Shown: positions 16,772-26,027 of the stretch, in pieces | Layout: each line of letters begins with the position of its first letter | How positions within the stretch are numbered: position 1 is the stretch's first letter | Assembly (NCBI RefSeq): GCF_025685655.1 | Contig: NZ_JAGSYG010000002.1 | Location: forward strand, 806,001-870,000 | DNA: 64,000 bases | Reading direction: 5' to 3' | DNA from: Acidicapsa ligni | GTDB lineage: Bacteria > Acidobacteriota > Terriglobia > Terriglobales > Acidobacteriaceae | Translations under genes and position numbers: made by a program | The notes under the pieces: generated by a model | Seen by the model: only the letters and a program-made list of their open reading frames with translations | Told to the model about the DNA's origin: nothing | Databases searched by the model: none

Positions 16772-18388
16772 GTGTCCATCCCTCGCCGCCCCTTAGTTCT
16801 GACCATCCTCGACGGATGGGGCTACTCGCCAAAGACCGCGAACAACGCCATCGCCCTCGCTCGCAAGCCCACCTATGACAAGCTCCTCGCGGAGTACCCT
16901 AACACCCTCATCCGCGCCAGCGAGCACTTCGTCGGCCTGCCGGATGGACAGATGGGCAACAGCGAAGTGGGCCATCTGAATCTGGGTGCGGGCCGTGTCG
17001 TCAAGATGGACATCACACGCATCGACTCCCTCATCGCCACCGATGAATTCACGAACTTTCCGGCTATCGCCAAGGCCATGCAGCGCGCCCGCGAAAACGA
17101 TCGCCAGCTTCATCTCATCGGTCTGCTCTCAGATGGTGGAGTTCACGCTCACCAGGAGCATCTCTACGCACTGCTGCGTGCAGCCAAGGCCCACGGAGTA
17201 ACTCGCGTCTTCGTCCATGCTTTCCTCGACGGCCGCGACACACTGCCGACCTCAGGAGCAGCCTATATCGCCAAACTCCAGCAGAAGATGACCGAGTATG
17301 GCATTGGCAAACTTGCCTCCGTCAGCGGTCGCTATTTCGCCATGGATCGCGATAAGAAGTGGGATCGCGAACTCAAGGCATTCACCGCTATGGTTGCAGG
17401 CAAAGCCGAGGGTGGAACAACCAGCGATCCCGTCGCTTATGTGCGCGAACAATACAACAAGAACATCACCGACGAATTCACGATTCCCTTCGTCGTCACC
17501 GATGAATCCGGCAAGCCGAACGGCGTCATTCGCGATGAAGATGTAGTTATCAACTTCAACTACCGTGCCGACCGCGCGCGCCAGATTACACGCGTCCTCA
17601 CTCGCGAAAGCGGCCTCAATCAAGCAGGCGGCCGCAACCTCGACGCATGGGAATCGCTCGATGAAATCATTCCTCGCAGCGATATTCCCAAGAAGCTTTA
17701 CTACCTCTGCATGACGCAGTACGACAAGAACTACAGCCTGCCGCTCGTGATCCTGCCCGAGTCGATGGACAACCTGTTAGCCAACGTCCTTGGCAATGCT
17801 CAGCTTCGCAACCTGCGCGTAGCCGAGACAGAGAAGTATGCTCACGTGACTTACTTCTTCAACGGCGGCATAGAAACTCCATTCCCCGGTGAAGATAGAA
17901 CACTTATCCAATCCAAGAAAGTAGCGACTTACGACCTAGCCCCTGAGATGTCCGCCGAAGGCATTGGCGACACCATCGTAAACGCTATCAACGACACGGC
18001 ATTCGATCTCATTATCGCCAACTTCGCGAACGCGGATATGGTTGGCCACAGCGGCCAGTTGGAACCCACGATCAAGGCTGTTGAATATGTGGATGCCCAA
18101 CTAACACGCATCTACAAAGCCCTGCGCGAAAAAGGCGGTAGCTGGCTGATTACCGCCGACCACGGCAACGCCGAACAGATGGTAGACCCAGGCACCGGCG
18201 GCCCACACACAGCCCACACCACCAACCCTGTCCCAATGATCTACGTCGGCGAAGACGCCAATAAATACACCCTGCGTCCCGACGGCAGCCTGCGAGACAT
18301 CAGCCCAACCTTGATCAATCTCCTAAACCTGCATCTGCCAAATGAAATGACAGGCGGCGACCTGCGCGTGCCGATCGCTGCGCTATAA
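16772..18388 (+). CDS. gpmI: 2,3-bisphosphoglycerate-independent phosphoglycerate mutase
   Basis: 538 residues from GTG 16772, with GAGAGG seven bases upstream. It interconverts 3- and 2-phosphoglycerate using two Mn2+ ions and a phosphoserine. Visible features are [11 protein letters not shown] (metal Asp), [16 protein letters not shown] with the catalytic Ser, [45 protein letters not shown] and [10 protein letters not shown] (second metal site). It neighbours eno, so two consecutive glycolytic steps are linked. Confidence 0.97.
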   Translation: MSIPRRPLVLTILDGWGYSPKTANNAIALARKPTYDKLLAEYPNTLIRASEHFVGLPDGQMGNSEVGHLNLGAGRVVKMDITRIDSLIATDEFTNFPAIAKAMQRARENDRQLHLIGLLSDGGVHAHQEHLYALLRAAKAHGVTRVFVHAFLDGRDTLPTSGAAYIAKLQQKMTEYGIGKLASVSGRYFAMDRDKKWDRELKAFTAMVAGKAEGGTTSDPVAYVREQYNKNITDEFTIPFVVTDESGKPNGVIRDEDVVINFNYRADRARQITRVLTRESGLNQAGGRNLDAWESLDEIIPRSDIPKKLYYLCMTQYDKNYSLPLVILPESMDNLLANVLGNAQLRNLRVAETEKYAHVTYFFNGGIETPFPGEDRTLIQSKKVATYDLAPEMSAEGIGDTIVNAINDTAFDLIIANFANADMVGHSGQLEPTIKAVEYVDAQLTRIYKALREKGGSWLITADHGNAEQMVDPGTGGPHTAHTTNPVPMIYVGEDANKYTLRPDGSLRDISPTLINLLNLHLPNEMTGGDLRVPIAAL

Positions 18389-18398
18389 ACCAAGTTGC

Positions 18399-18432
18399 GT
18401 GCCCCACATCTAATTCCTTAGATGTGGGGCAC
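18399..18432. terminator. Hairpin after gpmI (CCCAxxTCT family, copy 2)
   Basis: A perfect 15-bp inverted repeat, GTGCCCCACATCTAA / TTAGATGTGGGGCAC, with a TTCC loop, 10 bases after the gpmI stop. There is no T-run. It may stabilise the mRNA end or help terminate transcription, and it also belongs to a dispersed hairpin family. Confidence 0.75.
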
Positions 18433-18501
18433 ATTCATGCAAAGCATAGACGTGGCTGTGTGATTTCTCCACAATTGGAATTAACAGACTCATCTAACAA
18501 T

Positions 18502-18546
18502 AAACAAATGAGGCACAGTCCTAATAAGACTGTGCCTCATTTGTTT
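18502..18546. terminator. Bidirectional terminator between gpmI and the GH3 gene
   Basis: A perfect 19-bp stem, AAACAAATGAGGCACAGTC / GACTGTGCCTCATTTGTTT, with a CTAATAA loop. The T-rich outer part serves either direction. It lies between convergent stops. Confidence 0.9.
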
Positions 18547-18565
18547 CACGGAAAAATTTCTACAG

Positions 18566-20785
18566 CTAGTTAATAGAGATAGCCTTGGTAAGCGGCAAAT
18601 CCTGTGACGATCCGCCGACCATGAATGTATAGCCGCCTGGTGTGAGCTTCCACTGATCCGCGGCGACATCAAAGACTGAAAGATATTTTGGATCGATAGC
18701 TACAGAAACAGTTTTGCTTTCGCCCGGAGCCAGCTTGACTTTGCTCCAGCCTACAAGGCGCTTCGGTGGTTCATTCGTGACGGCTGGCAGTGCGGCATAT
18801 ACTTCTGCGATCTCCGTTCCTGCACGGCTTCCCGAGTTCGTTATTTTGAATGACACGGACGTCGAACTTCCCGGAGTTACCTGCAGGTCCGAGTAAGTGA
18901 AAGTCGTATAGGAGAGTCCAAATCCAAACGGAAAGAGTACCGGCTTCTTCTCTGCGTCATACCACTTATAGCCAACCTTGAGGCCTTCGCTGTAAGTCAC
19001 GCTGAAAGTCGCTTTCGCGTCCTCGTTATGCATAACTGGCGACGGTCCCTGCGCTCCCGGAGGTGGTTGCACAACTGTCGGGTGCGGCAGATCGGCCTCG
19101 CTCCTGGGGAAGGTCATCGGCAGCTTTGCACTTGGGTTAACATCGCCAAAGAGTACGTTGGCGACGGCCTGTGCGCCCTTGCTGCCGGAGTACCAAGCCT
19201 CTGTCACAGCGCCTACCTGGTCAAGCCACGGCATGGTCACAGCCGTACCCGTTTCGAGCACAACAACAGTTTTGGGATTGGCAGCAGCGACAGCGGAAAT
19301 CAATGCGTCCTGGTTGTTCGGCAGCGAGAGGCTTTTCAAATCCTCGCCTTCGCTGGTCCATTGATTCACGAAGACGATGGCGACGTCGGACTGCTTTGCC
19401 AGGGCTGCTGCCGAGGCTGTATCCGCTCCTGAATCGAAGAGCACCTTGGCCGTTGGCGCTTTGGCGATGATGCTTTTGAGGGGCGAAGTGGGGAACCATA
19501 CATGCGATAGCCACACCGGGTTATAGCCACCCGGAGGATCAACCTGCGCTGAGCCTCCACCGGAGATCATGCCCATGTCCGCGTGATCGCCAATGATAGC
19601 GATGGACTTGATGCTGTCTTTGTCGAGCGGCAATAGATTGCTGCTGTTCTTGAGCAGCACGATGCTGTGTTCCTCGATGCGCTGTGCGGTTTCAAAACCA
19701 GCTTCAACATCGACCACGCTCTTGCGGATGGGGTCATCCACCAGGCCGGCGGCAAACTCCGAACGCAGAATGCGGTGTACATGCTCATTCAGTTCGGCCT
19801 CTGAAATCTTGCCATCCTGAACGGCTTTCTTATAAGTGTCACCATAGAAGTTCTCTTCAGGCTGCTCGTTGTCGAGACCGGCTTTGGAGGCCTTCAATAC
19901 GGAGTGCGTGCCACCCCAGTCCGATAGTACGAAGCCCTTGAAGTGCCAGTCATTGCGAAGAACATCGGTAAGGGTGTAGTGATTTTCGCAGGCGTAGTCG
20001 CCATTGATTGCGTTGTAAGAGCACATGACGGCTGCGGGATCGCCCACGGAGATGCCGATCTCAAAGGCCAGCAAATCTGTTTCGCGGAGTGAGCGCTTGT
20101 CGATGATGGAGTCGACTTCGTTGCGGCCGCTCTCCTGATCGTTGACTGCGAAGTGCTTGATGTCGCCGATGACATGCTGCGCCTGTTCGCACTTGATGCG
20201 ATTGCCGACGAGTGTTCCTGCGAGGATTGGGTCTTCGCCCTGGTATTCAAAGGTGCGCCCGTTGCGCGGTTCACGGGTGATGTTGACGCCTCCGCCGAGG
20301 GTCATGTTGTAGCCCTGCGCGCGGAGTTCGCGGCCAATGAGCGCACCGTATTCGCATGCAGACTCGGTATCCCAACTCGCGGCTGCGCCGAGGTTGGAGG
20401 GCAGAGCAGTCGAGTAGCGGCCATTCATGGCGCTGGAGCGAACTCCGTAGGCTGCGTCACTCATTTGAATAAAGGGAATCCCTAGCTCAGGGATGCCCAG
20501 GACGAATCCCGCGCCTCCATTGCCCAGGTAGGCGTTGGCCTTGGCCTTGCCCCAGCCGGGCATGCCCTGACCGTGCAGCAGATCGATCTTCTGATCCAAC
20601 GTAAGCTGCTTCATTACCAGATCGGCGCGCTCATCCGGAGAGAGACTCTTATTCATCCATGCGGCGTGAGCCCAGGCGGGCTCTGCGGGCTTATGGCGGG
20701 GTGACTGCGCGGGGCTCGCAACCGAAATAGAGGTGAGGATTGCGAGTGCGGTAAGGCTCTGGCGCCAAGGCAAACTTATTTTCAT
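18566..20785 (-). CDS. Secreted GH3-family beta-glucosidase
   Basis: 739 residues from ATG 20785, with an in-frame ATG at 20794; the frame is open to 20905 but the signal peptide (ending ASPAQ) favours the shorter form. The GH3 N-domain shows DLLHGQGMPGWG, NMTLGGGVNITREPRNGRTF, GDIKHFAVNDQE and the nucleophile Asp289 in VLSDWGG. The alpha/beta sandwich domain (SIVLLKNSSNLLPL, SIAIIGDHAD) and a fibronectin-III-like C-terminus (FGFGLSYTTF, GTEIAEVYA) follow. It probably releases glucose or xylose from plant oligosaccharides in the periplasm. No PA14 insert is seen. Confidence 0.93.
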   Translation of the reverse strand: MKISLPWRQSLTALAILTSISVASPAQSPRHKPAEPAWAHAAWMNKSLSPDERADLVMKQLTLDQKIDLLHGQGMPGWGKAKANAYLGNGGAGFVLGIPELGIPFIQMSDAAYGVRSSAMNGRYSTALPSNLGAAASWDTESACEYGALIGRELRAQGYNMTLGGGVNITREPRNGRTFEYQGEDPILAGTLVGNRIKCEQAQHVIGDIKHFAVNDQESGRNEVDSIIDKRSLRETDLLAFEIGISVGDPAAVMCSYNAINGDYACENHYTLTDVLRNDWHFKGFVLSDWGGTHSVLKASKAGLDNEQPEENFYGDTYKKAVQDGKISEAELNEHVHRILRSEFAAGLVDDPIRKSVVDVEAGFETAQRIEEHSIVLLKNSSNLLPLDKDSIKSIAIIGDHADMGMISGGGSAQVDPPGGYNPVWLSHVWFPTSPLKSIIAKAPTAKVLFDSGADTASAAALAKQSDVAIVFVNQWTSEGEDLKSLSLPNNQDALISAVAAANPKTVVVLETGTAVTMPWLDQVGAVTEAWYSGSKGAQAVANVLFGDVNPSAKLPMTFPRSEADLPHPTVVQPPPGAQGPSPVMHNEDAKATFSVTYSEGLKVGYKWYDAEKKPVLFPFGFGLSYTTFTYSDLQVTPGSSTSVSFKITNSGSRAGTEIAEVYAALPAVTNEPPKRLVGWSKVKLAPGESKTVSVAIDPKYLSVFDVAADQWKLTPGGYTFMVGGSSQDLPLTKAISIN

Positions 20786-21193
20786 TATGACCATCCGGAA
20801 AGGTTTTTCTGCGATACCCATCATACGCGTGTAAGTGCATAAGTAAATCGTATGAGCTGAGATTCGGGAGATAATTTCCGGAATCAGGACAATCGATTGT
20901 TCCATAGCGCATGAAAATAGGCTTTCCTGATCATCCTATGTCTTTACGTAATTGCGATCATCCTTCGACTACGGTAGGAACTCCGACAGATGAGCTCGAC
21001 GGCTTTATCTTCCGCCGAATCATCATCAGCTCGTCTGGAACGAGTTCGATCCGAGCATTCCTGACGATGCTCGACAGCTTAGCCGAAGGGCTATTCAAAT
21101 TAGTGATCCAGCCATCGTATATTCACTGGGCGTTCATATTGACACGGTACAAAAGTTTAGTTCGCCGTAAGTCGCGGTGATATAGGAGGAATA
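20786..21193. other. Divergent promoter region
   Basis: About 400 bases between the GH3 gene (leftward) and the phosphoesterase gene (rightward). An 89-codon plus-strand frame at 20911 has no ribosome site or protein-like pattern. A strong TAGGAGG site at 21183-21189 serves the GTG at 21194. Confidence 0.4.
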
Positions 21194-22819
21194 GTGCAAA
21201 AGCTAATAGCATCAACGCTCGCCACGCTACTAATTGCCGGTACACTTCCAATTCCCGCACTTGCTTCAGGCAACACGGGGGAGACGGCAACTCCAATCAA
21301 GCATCTCGTTGTGATCTTCCAGGAAAATGTCTCGTTCGATCACTACTTTGCAACGTATCCATATGCGGTCAATCCGAAGGGTGAACCGCGCTTTTCCGCT
21401 GCCCAGAATACGCCGACAGTCAATGGATTGCTTGGTGCTTTGCTTGAGCACAATCCTAACCTGACAAACTCAGTCAACGGCAAGGGTGCGACGAATCCGT
21501 TCCGCCTGGACCGGTCGCAGGCTGCAACGGCCGATCAGGATCATGACTACGGCCCAGAGCAGAAGGCTTTCGATCATGGCTTGATGGATGCGTTCCCGTT
21601 CTCCGTAGGTACGGCAGGTCCTCCGCCGACGGGTAGCCCGATCACCGCTACGACTGGGTTGACGATGGGTTACTACGATGGCAACACTGTGACCGGCTAC
21701 TGGAACTATGCACAGCAGTATGCAATGAGCGATAACTCATACGATACAAACTTTGGCCCTTCTACCGATGGAGCAGTCAACCTGATCTCCGGCCAGTTGA
21801 ACGGCGTGATCGACGACGTGAATCCGGGCGGCGCAACGATCAGCGACGGTGGCGATGGATTGACGCTGATCAGCGATGCCGATCCTGTGGGCGATGTGTG
21901 CTCGACGACAAGCGGAGAGCTGGTACGGTTTGGCGGAAAGAACATCGGCGATCTGCTGAATGCTCATGGCATTAGCTGGGGATTCTTTGAAGGCGGCTTC
22001 GATCTGCAGGCCAAGAATGCCAACGGCACGACGGGTTGCAATCGCACCACTACTTCCAAGGTGACCAACACGAACAAGGCCGATTACATTCCGCATCACG
22101 AGCCTTTCCAGTACTACACCTCGACTGCAAATCCGACCCACGCGCGGCCTTCATCGAAGTCGGCGATTGGCTTCAGCGGAGATGCGGCGAATCATCAGTA
22201 CGATACACAGGACTTTTTCGACGCGATCAATGCCGGCAACTTCCCGGCGGTTTCGTATCTCAAGGCTCCTGGATTTGAAGATGGCCACGCTGGTTATTCC
22301 GATCCTCTGGATGAACAGAACTTTGTGGTAACGGTGATCAACTTTCTGCAGAAACAGAGGGATTGGGACTCTACCGCTGTGGTCATTGCGTATGATGATT
22401 CCGATGGCTGGTACGATCACCAGATCGGACCGATTGTGAATGCCTCTACGACTGCTGCAGATGCGCTGACCGGACCCGGAGCTTGCGGCGATGGATCCTC
22501 AGCTCTGCCTGGAATCAGCTCGGGAACAGAGCACGCTCAGGGACGTTGCGGATATGGTCCGCGTCTGCCTCTGCTGGTGATTTCTCCCTGGTCGAAGCAT
22601 AACTTCGTGGATCACACTGTCACGGATCAATCTTCAATCCTGCGGTTTGTTGAAGACAACTGGCTGGGCGGCGAGCGGGTCGGACAGGGATCGTTTGATA
22701 CGATTGCGAACCCGATCAACAACATGTTCAATTTCGATCGTCCAGAGAACTCCGGCAGATATCAATTGGATCCCGGTACTGGCCAGGTCGTAGAGCGTGA
22801 TCGCGGCATTAACTGGTAA
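21194..22819 (+). CDS. Secreted AcpA/phospholipase C-like phosphoesterase
   Basis: 541 residues from GTG 21194 after TAGGAGG. A signal peptide ends near PALAS. The phosphoesterase family (alkaline phosphatase superfamily, including acid phosphatase AcpA and phospholipases C) is recognised by HLVVIFQENVSFDHYFATYP, NSYDTNFGPSTDGAVNLISG, SYLKAPGFEDGHAGYSDP, VIAYDDSDGWYDHQIGP and GYGPRLPLLVISPWSK. A phosphate-scavenging monoesterase or lipase role is plausible; the exact substrate cannot be read. A terminator follows. Confidence 0.88.
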   Translation: MQKLIASTLATLLIAGTLPIPALASGNTGETATPIKHLVVIFQENVSFDHYFATYPYAVNPKGEPRFSAAQNTPTVNGLLGALLEHNPNLTNSVNGKGATNPFRLDRSQAATADQDHDYGPEQKAFDHGLMDAFPFSVGTAGPPPTGSPITATTGLTMGYYDGNTVTGYWNYAQQYAMSDNSYDTNFGPSTDGAVNLISGQLNGVIDDVNPGGATISDGGDGLTLISDADPVGDVCSTTSGELVRFGGKNIGDLLNAHGISWGFFEGGFDLQAKNANGTTGCNRTTTSKVTNTNKADYIPHHEPFQYYTSTANPTHARPSSKSAIGFSGDAANHQYDTQDFFDAINAGNFPAVSYLKAPGFEDGHAGYSDPLDEQNFVVTVINFLQKQRDWDSTAVVIAYDDSDGWYDHQIGPIVNASTTAADALTGPGACGDGSSALPGISSGTEHAQGRCGYGPRLPLLVISPWSKHNFVDHTVTDQSSILRFVEDNWLGGERVGQGSFDTIANPINNMFNFDRPENSGRYQLDPGTGQVVERDRGINW

Positions 22820-22862
22820 CCGGTTCGTACAACCGTAGTAAAGAAGCAACGGCAGTAAGAAG

Positions 22863-22900
22863 CAACGGCATGGGAGGGTTTTTCTCCTGTGCCGTTGTTT
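22863..22900 (+). terminator. Hairpin after the phosphoesterase gene
   Basis: CAACGGCA near 22863 pairs with TGCCGTTG near 22890, with GGGAGG facing CTCC inside the stem; TTTG follows. An in-frame ATG at 22870 lies in this stem, which argues against it as the start of the next gene. The left arm is part of a duplicated GAAGCAACGGCA. Confidence 0.7.
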
Positions 22901-22932
22901 GTATTAGCGTGAATCTGAAAGAGGTTTTTCAT

Positions 22933-24573
22933 TTGAGTCCTCGAAATTGCCAGAGCCGTTTAAGTCGGCGCAAATTTCTTTCCCAATCCGCGATAGCTGC
23001 AACTGTTGGTGCTGTCACGCATTCAGGCATGGCTGAGATGATGTCGCATCGAGCTGCTCCACATCGGGCCGTTCTGTCTGTACCGAATCTTGATCCAAAC
23101 AGTCTTGAGCGCTATGTGGATGCGCTGCCTGTTCCGGAGATTGCGAAGGCTTCCGGAATGCACGAAGTTCCCGGCCAGCCAGGAGTCAAGGTACCGTTTT
23201 ATCGCCAGTCGATGCGGGAGATTTCTACGAAGCTGCATCGGGATTTACCGGCTACGCGCATGTGGTCTTACGGTGGGTCTGTTCCGGGCGTGACGTTTGA
23301 GACTCGAAGCGGACAGGGCCTGTTAGTGGAGTGGACGAACGCGTTGCCAGCGAAGCATTTTCTGCCGATCGATCATTCGCTGCACGGGGCCGAAAAGGGA
23401 AGTCCCGAAGTGCGAGGTGTTGTGCATCTGCATGGTGGCAAGACTCCGCCTGAGCATGATGGGTATCCAGAGGATTGGTATGTGCCGGGTAAGTCGCGGA
23501 GTTACTACTATCCCAATGAGCAGGATGCGACGCTGCTGTGGTATCACGATCATTCGATGGGCATCAACCGGTTGAACATCTATGCGGGGATGCTGGGGTT
23601 GCATGTGATTCGCGATGAGGTTGAGGATGCGCTGCATCTGCCAAGCGGAAAGTATGAGGTTCCGCTGGTGATCATGGATCGCGATTTACACGAGGACGGG
23701 CAGTTGAGTTATCCGGTGTCGGCTGATCCAGATAAGCCCTGGGTGCCGGAGGCTTTTGGTGCGGCGCAGTTGGTGAATGGCAAGCTGTTTCCATATCTGG
23801 ATGTGGAGGCGCGGAAGTATCGCTTTCGAGTATTGAATGGAGCGAACGGGAGATTCTATCGGCTTTCTCTTTCAGAGGGAGTTGAGATGCATCAGATCGG
23901 TTCGGATCAGGGGTTGCTGGCTGGCCCGGTGGCTATGAAGCATGTGCAGCTTGCTCCGGGAGAGCGCGTGGATCTGGTGGTGGATTTTGCGGGACATCGG
24001 GGCGCGAAGATTTTGTTGGCGAGCGATTCTTTTCCGCTGATGCAGTTTCGAGTGGGGGCGGATGAGGTTCACGATGCGAGTGAGTTGCCTAAGACGCTGC
24101 GGCCGGTAGCGCGGATTGCGGAGAACTCTTCGGTGATGACGCGGCGGCTCACACTCGATGAGACGGAGAGCATGGTGGGCGAGTCCATGGGGATGCTGTT
24201 GAATAAAACTCCGTGGCATATGCCGATTACCGAGAAGCCGGTGCTTGGTTCGACTGAGATATGGGAGTTTGTGAATCTTACGGATGATACGCATCCGATC
24301 CATCTGCACATGGTGAAGTTTCAGGTGTTGGATCGCAGGCCGTTCGAGGCTTTTGAATATATGACTGCCGGGACGCTGCGGTATACGGGGGCGGTGATGG
24401 CTCCTGATGCGAATGAGATGGGATGGAAGGACACGGTTCGCGTAAATGCGAAGACTGTTACTCGGATTATTGTCCCCTTTGTTGGGTATCCGGGGCGGTA
24501 CGTCTGGCACTGTCACCTGCTGGAGCATGAAGACAACGAAATGATGCGGCCTTATGAGGTAGTCAAGGCTTAG
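22933..24573 (+). CDS. Tat-exported multicopper oxidase (CotA/bilirubin oxidase-like)
   Basis: 546 residues from TTG 22933, chosen because GAGG lies eight bases upstream; ATG 22870 would fall in a terminator. A twin-arginine signal (SRRKFLSQSAIAA) exports the folded, copper-loaded enzyme. Three cupredoxin domains carry the copper ligands: HLHGG at 165, WYHDH with His205 and His207, HPIHLHMVKF from 454 and HCHLLEHEDNEM from 526, with Met537 as axial type-1 ligand. It oxidises phenols, bilirubin-like compounds or metals with O2. It stands alone, with no copper-handling genes nearby. Confidence 0.93.
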   Translation: MSPRNCQSRLSRRKFLSQSAIAATVGAVTHSGMAEMMSHRAAPHRAVLSVPNLDPNSLERYVDALPVPEIAKASGMHEVPGQPGVKVPFYRQSMREISTKLHRDLPATRMWSYGGSVPGVTFETRSGQGLLVEWTNALPAKHFLPIDHSLHGAEKGSPEVRGVVHLHGGKTPPEHDGYPEDWYVPGKSRSYYYPNEQDATLLWYHDHSMGINRLNIYAGMLGLHVIRDEVEDALHLPSGKYEVPLVIMDRDLHEDGQLSYPVSADPDKPWVPEAFGAAQLVNGKLFPYLDVEARKYRFRVLNGANGRFYRLSLSEGVEMHQIGSDQGLLAGPVAMKHVQLAPGERVDLVVDFAGHRGAKILLASDSFPLMQFRVGADEVHDASELPKTLRPVARIAENSSVMTRRLTLDETESMVGESMGMLLNKTPWHMPITEKPVLGSTEIWEFVNLTDDTHPIHLHMVKFQVLDRRPFEAFEYMTAGTLRYTGAVMAPDANEMGWKDTVRVNAKTVTRIIVPFVGYPGRYVWHCHLLEHEDNEMMRPYEVVKA

Positions 24574-24899
24574 AGGGGCTGGACGCAACAACGGCCTGTG
24601 CATGGATATGCGCAGGCCGTTGCTGGGTGATCTGTTGGGATTGGCTTTTGACTAAGGCACTCGCGCTTTGGCGAAGGCCAGTGGCCCGGCGGGTATTTTC
24701 GTCGGGACTTACTCTGGGGCTTGGGCGCGATGCCCTAGGCCTCAGTCACCTCACGTTGATCGATACATTGGTACGAACAACTGTCTGAATTCATAGGCTG
24801 GATCATCCTCCTTTCCCGTGTAGGTTGAAATTAATCCTGGGGGTGGGGCGAAGTCAAGTGGCCGGGGCGAACAGGTGGAGAACCTGACCCCCAGGGGGG
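24574..24899. other. Intergenic region with inverted repeats
   Basis: 326 bases. A stem with 15-bp arms CAACGGCCTGTGCAT/ATGCGCAGGCCGTTG (24589-24622) follows the oxidase gene and probably terminates it. Further on, CCTGGGGGT and ACCCCCAGG form an inverted repeat, and a CTACATAGCCCCC motif (minus strand, 24895-24907) overlaps the stop of the next leftward gene. Confidence 0.5.
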
Positions 24900-25367
24900 C
24901 TATGTAGGTGTTTCTTCGTTGGAGGCCGTTTTGAGTTCCTGGAGGAGATTGCGGCGGATTTTGGGTTCGATGGGGCGTGCGTTGTAGGCAACCTGCGCTA
25001 CGTAGGTGAGGCGGGTGCCGTCCTCGATTCGGATAGCGCCGATGAGCATGCCGTGAGCGATGCAGGCGAGGAAATCGCGAATGTTTTCTGCTCCGGAAAG
25101 TGCGGGCAAGGCTCGACGGTAGGCTTTTTCGGCTTGTTGCACTGCGTCGAATTTCAGTTCGCCGCTTGTAGCGGCTTTTTCGAGGGCGTTCCCGTAGGCA
25201 TTGCAGCATTGCGTGACTGCCGGGTTGCCGGTGGTTGGATCGGTTGCGGCACCGGTGAGGTCGGGAGGCTCGGGAGGCGGAATCTGGCTTACCTTAAGCA
25301 GGAGCTGGTCGAGGGTCGTCCTGGAATTGATCTTTGGGTAGCCGACAGGGAGAGTTGTATCCGGCAT
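24900..25367 (-). CDS. Uncharacterised 155-residue protein
   Basis: ATG 25367 follows AGGAG by eight bases, so translation is well supported. The protein is soluble, Pro-rich at 28-36 (IPPPEPPDLTG), then mostly helical, with GNALEKAATSG, AEKAYRRALPALSG and IRDFLACIAHGMLIGAIRIE. No family is recognised. Its TAG stop lies inside a dispersed CTACATAGCCCCC repeat, so the C-terminus may be of recent origin. Confidence 0.6.
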   Translation of the reverse strand: MPDTTLPVGYPKINSRTTLDQLLLKVSQIPPPEPPDLTGAATDPTTGNPAVTQCCNAYGNALEKAATSGELKFDAVQQAEKAYRRALPALSGAENIRDFLACIAHGMLIGAIRIEDGTRLTYVAQVAYNARPIEPKIRRNLLQELKTASNEETPT

Positions 25368-25511
25368 CGAAGTTGCTCCTGGGATGGTTTCTGGGATGGT
25401 CTGAGGTTCATTGCATCTCCAGCTTCGATTTTGCGCGTTTGCGCGGTAATTCTATGCAACTGCGGGAAGGGGATTGTCTGTCTGGTTTGGTTTTGAAATC
25501 GTGCTCGATCG

Positions 25512-25769
25512 TTAGGCGGCGAAGGTCTTGCGGCGGTTTGCCAGGTCGCCGAGCCCGGCGAGGAGACCGTCGATGGATATGTCCTCGTCGAGAGCCTCCC
25601 AATGGAGGCCGCGGGGACTGAGAACTACCTGCTCGCGCTGCTCGGGGGTACTGTTCCGGAGGCGCGGAAACCATGCCAGCGGCACTCCCAGGACGCGGCC
25701 GTCGCTCAGGTCTACCCAGAAGCTATCTTCGTCAAAGTGGATTCGGGTTGGGCTAACGGAAGAATTCAT
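25512..25769 (-). CDS. DUF2442 domain protein
   Basis: 85 residues from ATG 25769; the frame is open to 25862 but family similarity starts at MNSSVSPTRIHFDEDSFWV. The DUF2442 pattern is clear: DLSDGRVLGVPLAWFPRLRN, then STPEQREQVVLSPRGLHW and LDEDISIDGLLAG. Members are often paired with a DUF4160 partner in toxin-antitoxin-like loci. No DUF4160 gene is found on either side here, so the copy looks solitary. Confidence 0.85.
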   Translation of the reverse strand: MNSSVSPTRIHFDEDSFWVDLSDGRVLGVPLAWFPRLRNSTPEQREQVVLSPRGLHWEALDEDISIDGLLAGLGDLANRRKTFAA

Positions 25770-25961
25770 TCCAACTCTTCTCGAAGATTTCCAGCACAGG
25801 ATAGGTTTCGCATAGTGTAGCTTATCGATTCGCTGGATTGGATCGAGATTTTTGATAAGCAAAGCGGAGTGTTAGTTGGAGTGTTTCATGTGCGGGCTGA
25901 AGCCCGCACCTATCCAGGGCTTGGGGCGCTGGTCTATTGGGATTCTGTTCTGGTGTGAACT

Positions 25962-25990
25962 GCCCACATCTCAGAATTGAGATGTGGGGC
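25962..25990. repeat. CCCAxxTCT hairpin, copy 3
   Basis: GCCCACATCTCA pairs with TGAGATGTGGGGC across a short GAAT loop, downstream of the leftward porin gene (stop at 26028). A GTGCGGGCTGAAGCCCGCAC stem lies just before it at 25890-25909. Confidence 0.65.
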
Positions 25991-26027
25991 ATCTGGCTAA
26001 TTGCTATAGACGAGATAGTCGTTCAAG

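Noticed and set aside
20911..21180. 89-codon frame in the GH3/phosphoesterase divergent spacer
   Set aside because: No ribosome site and no recognisable protein features; the region is better explained as promoters.
22870..22932. ATG 22870 as start of the multicopper oxidase
   Set aside because: It lies inside the hairpin terminating the upstream gene and puts a hydrophobic stretch before the Tat signal. TTG 22933 has a good ribosome site.
23872..24603. 243-codon minus-strand frame opposite the multicopper oxidase
   Set aside because: It is His/Arg-rich and antisense to the copper motifs, with no family pattern.
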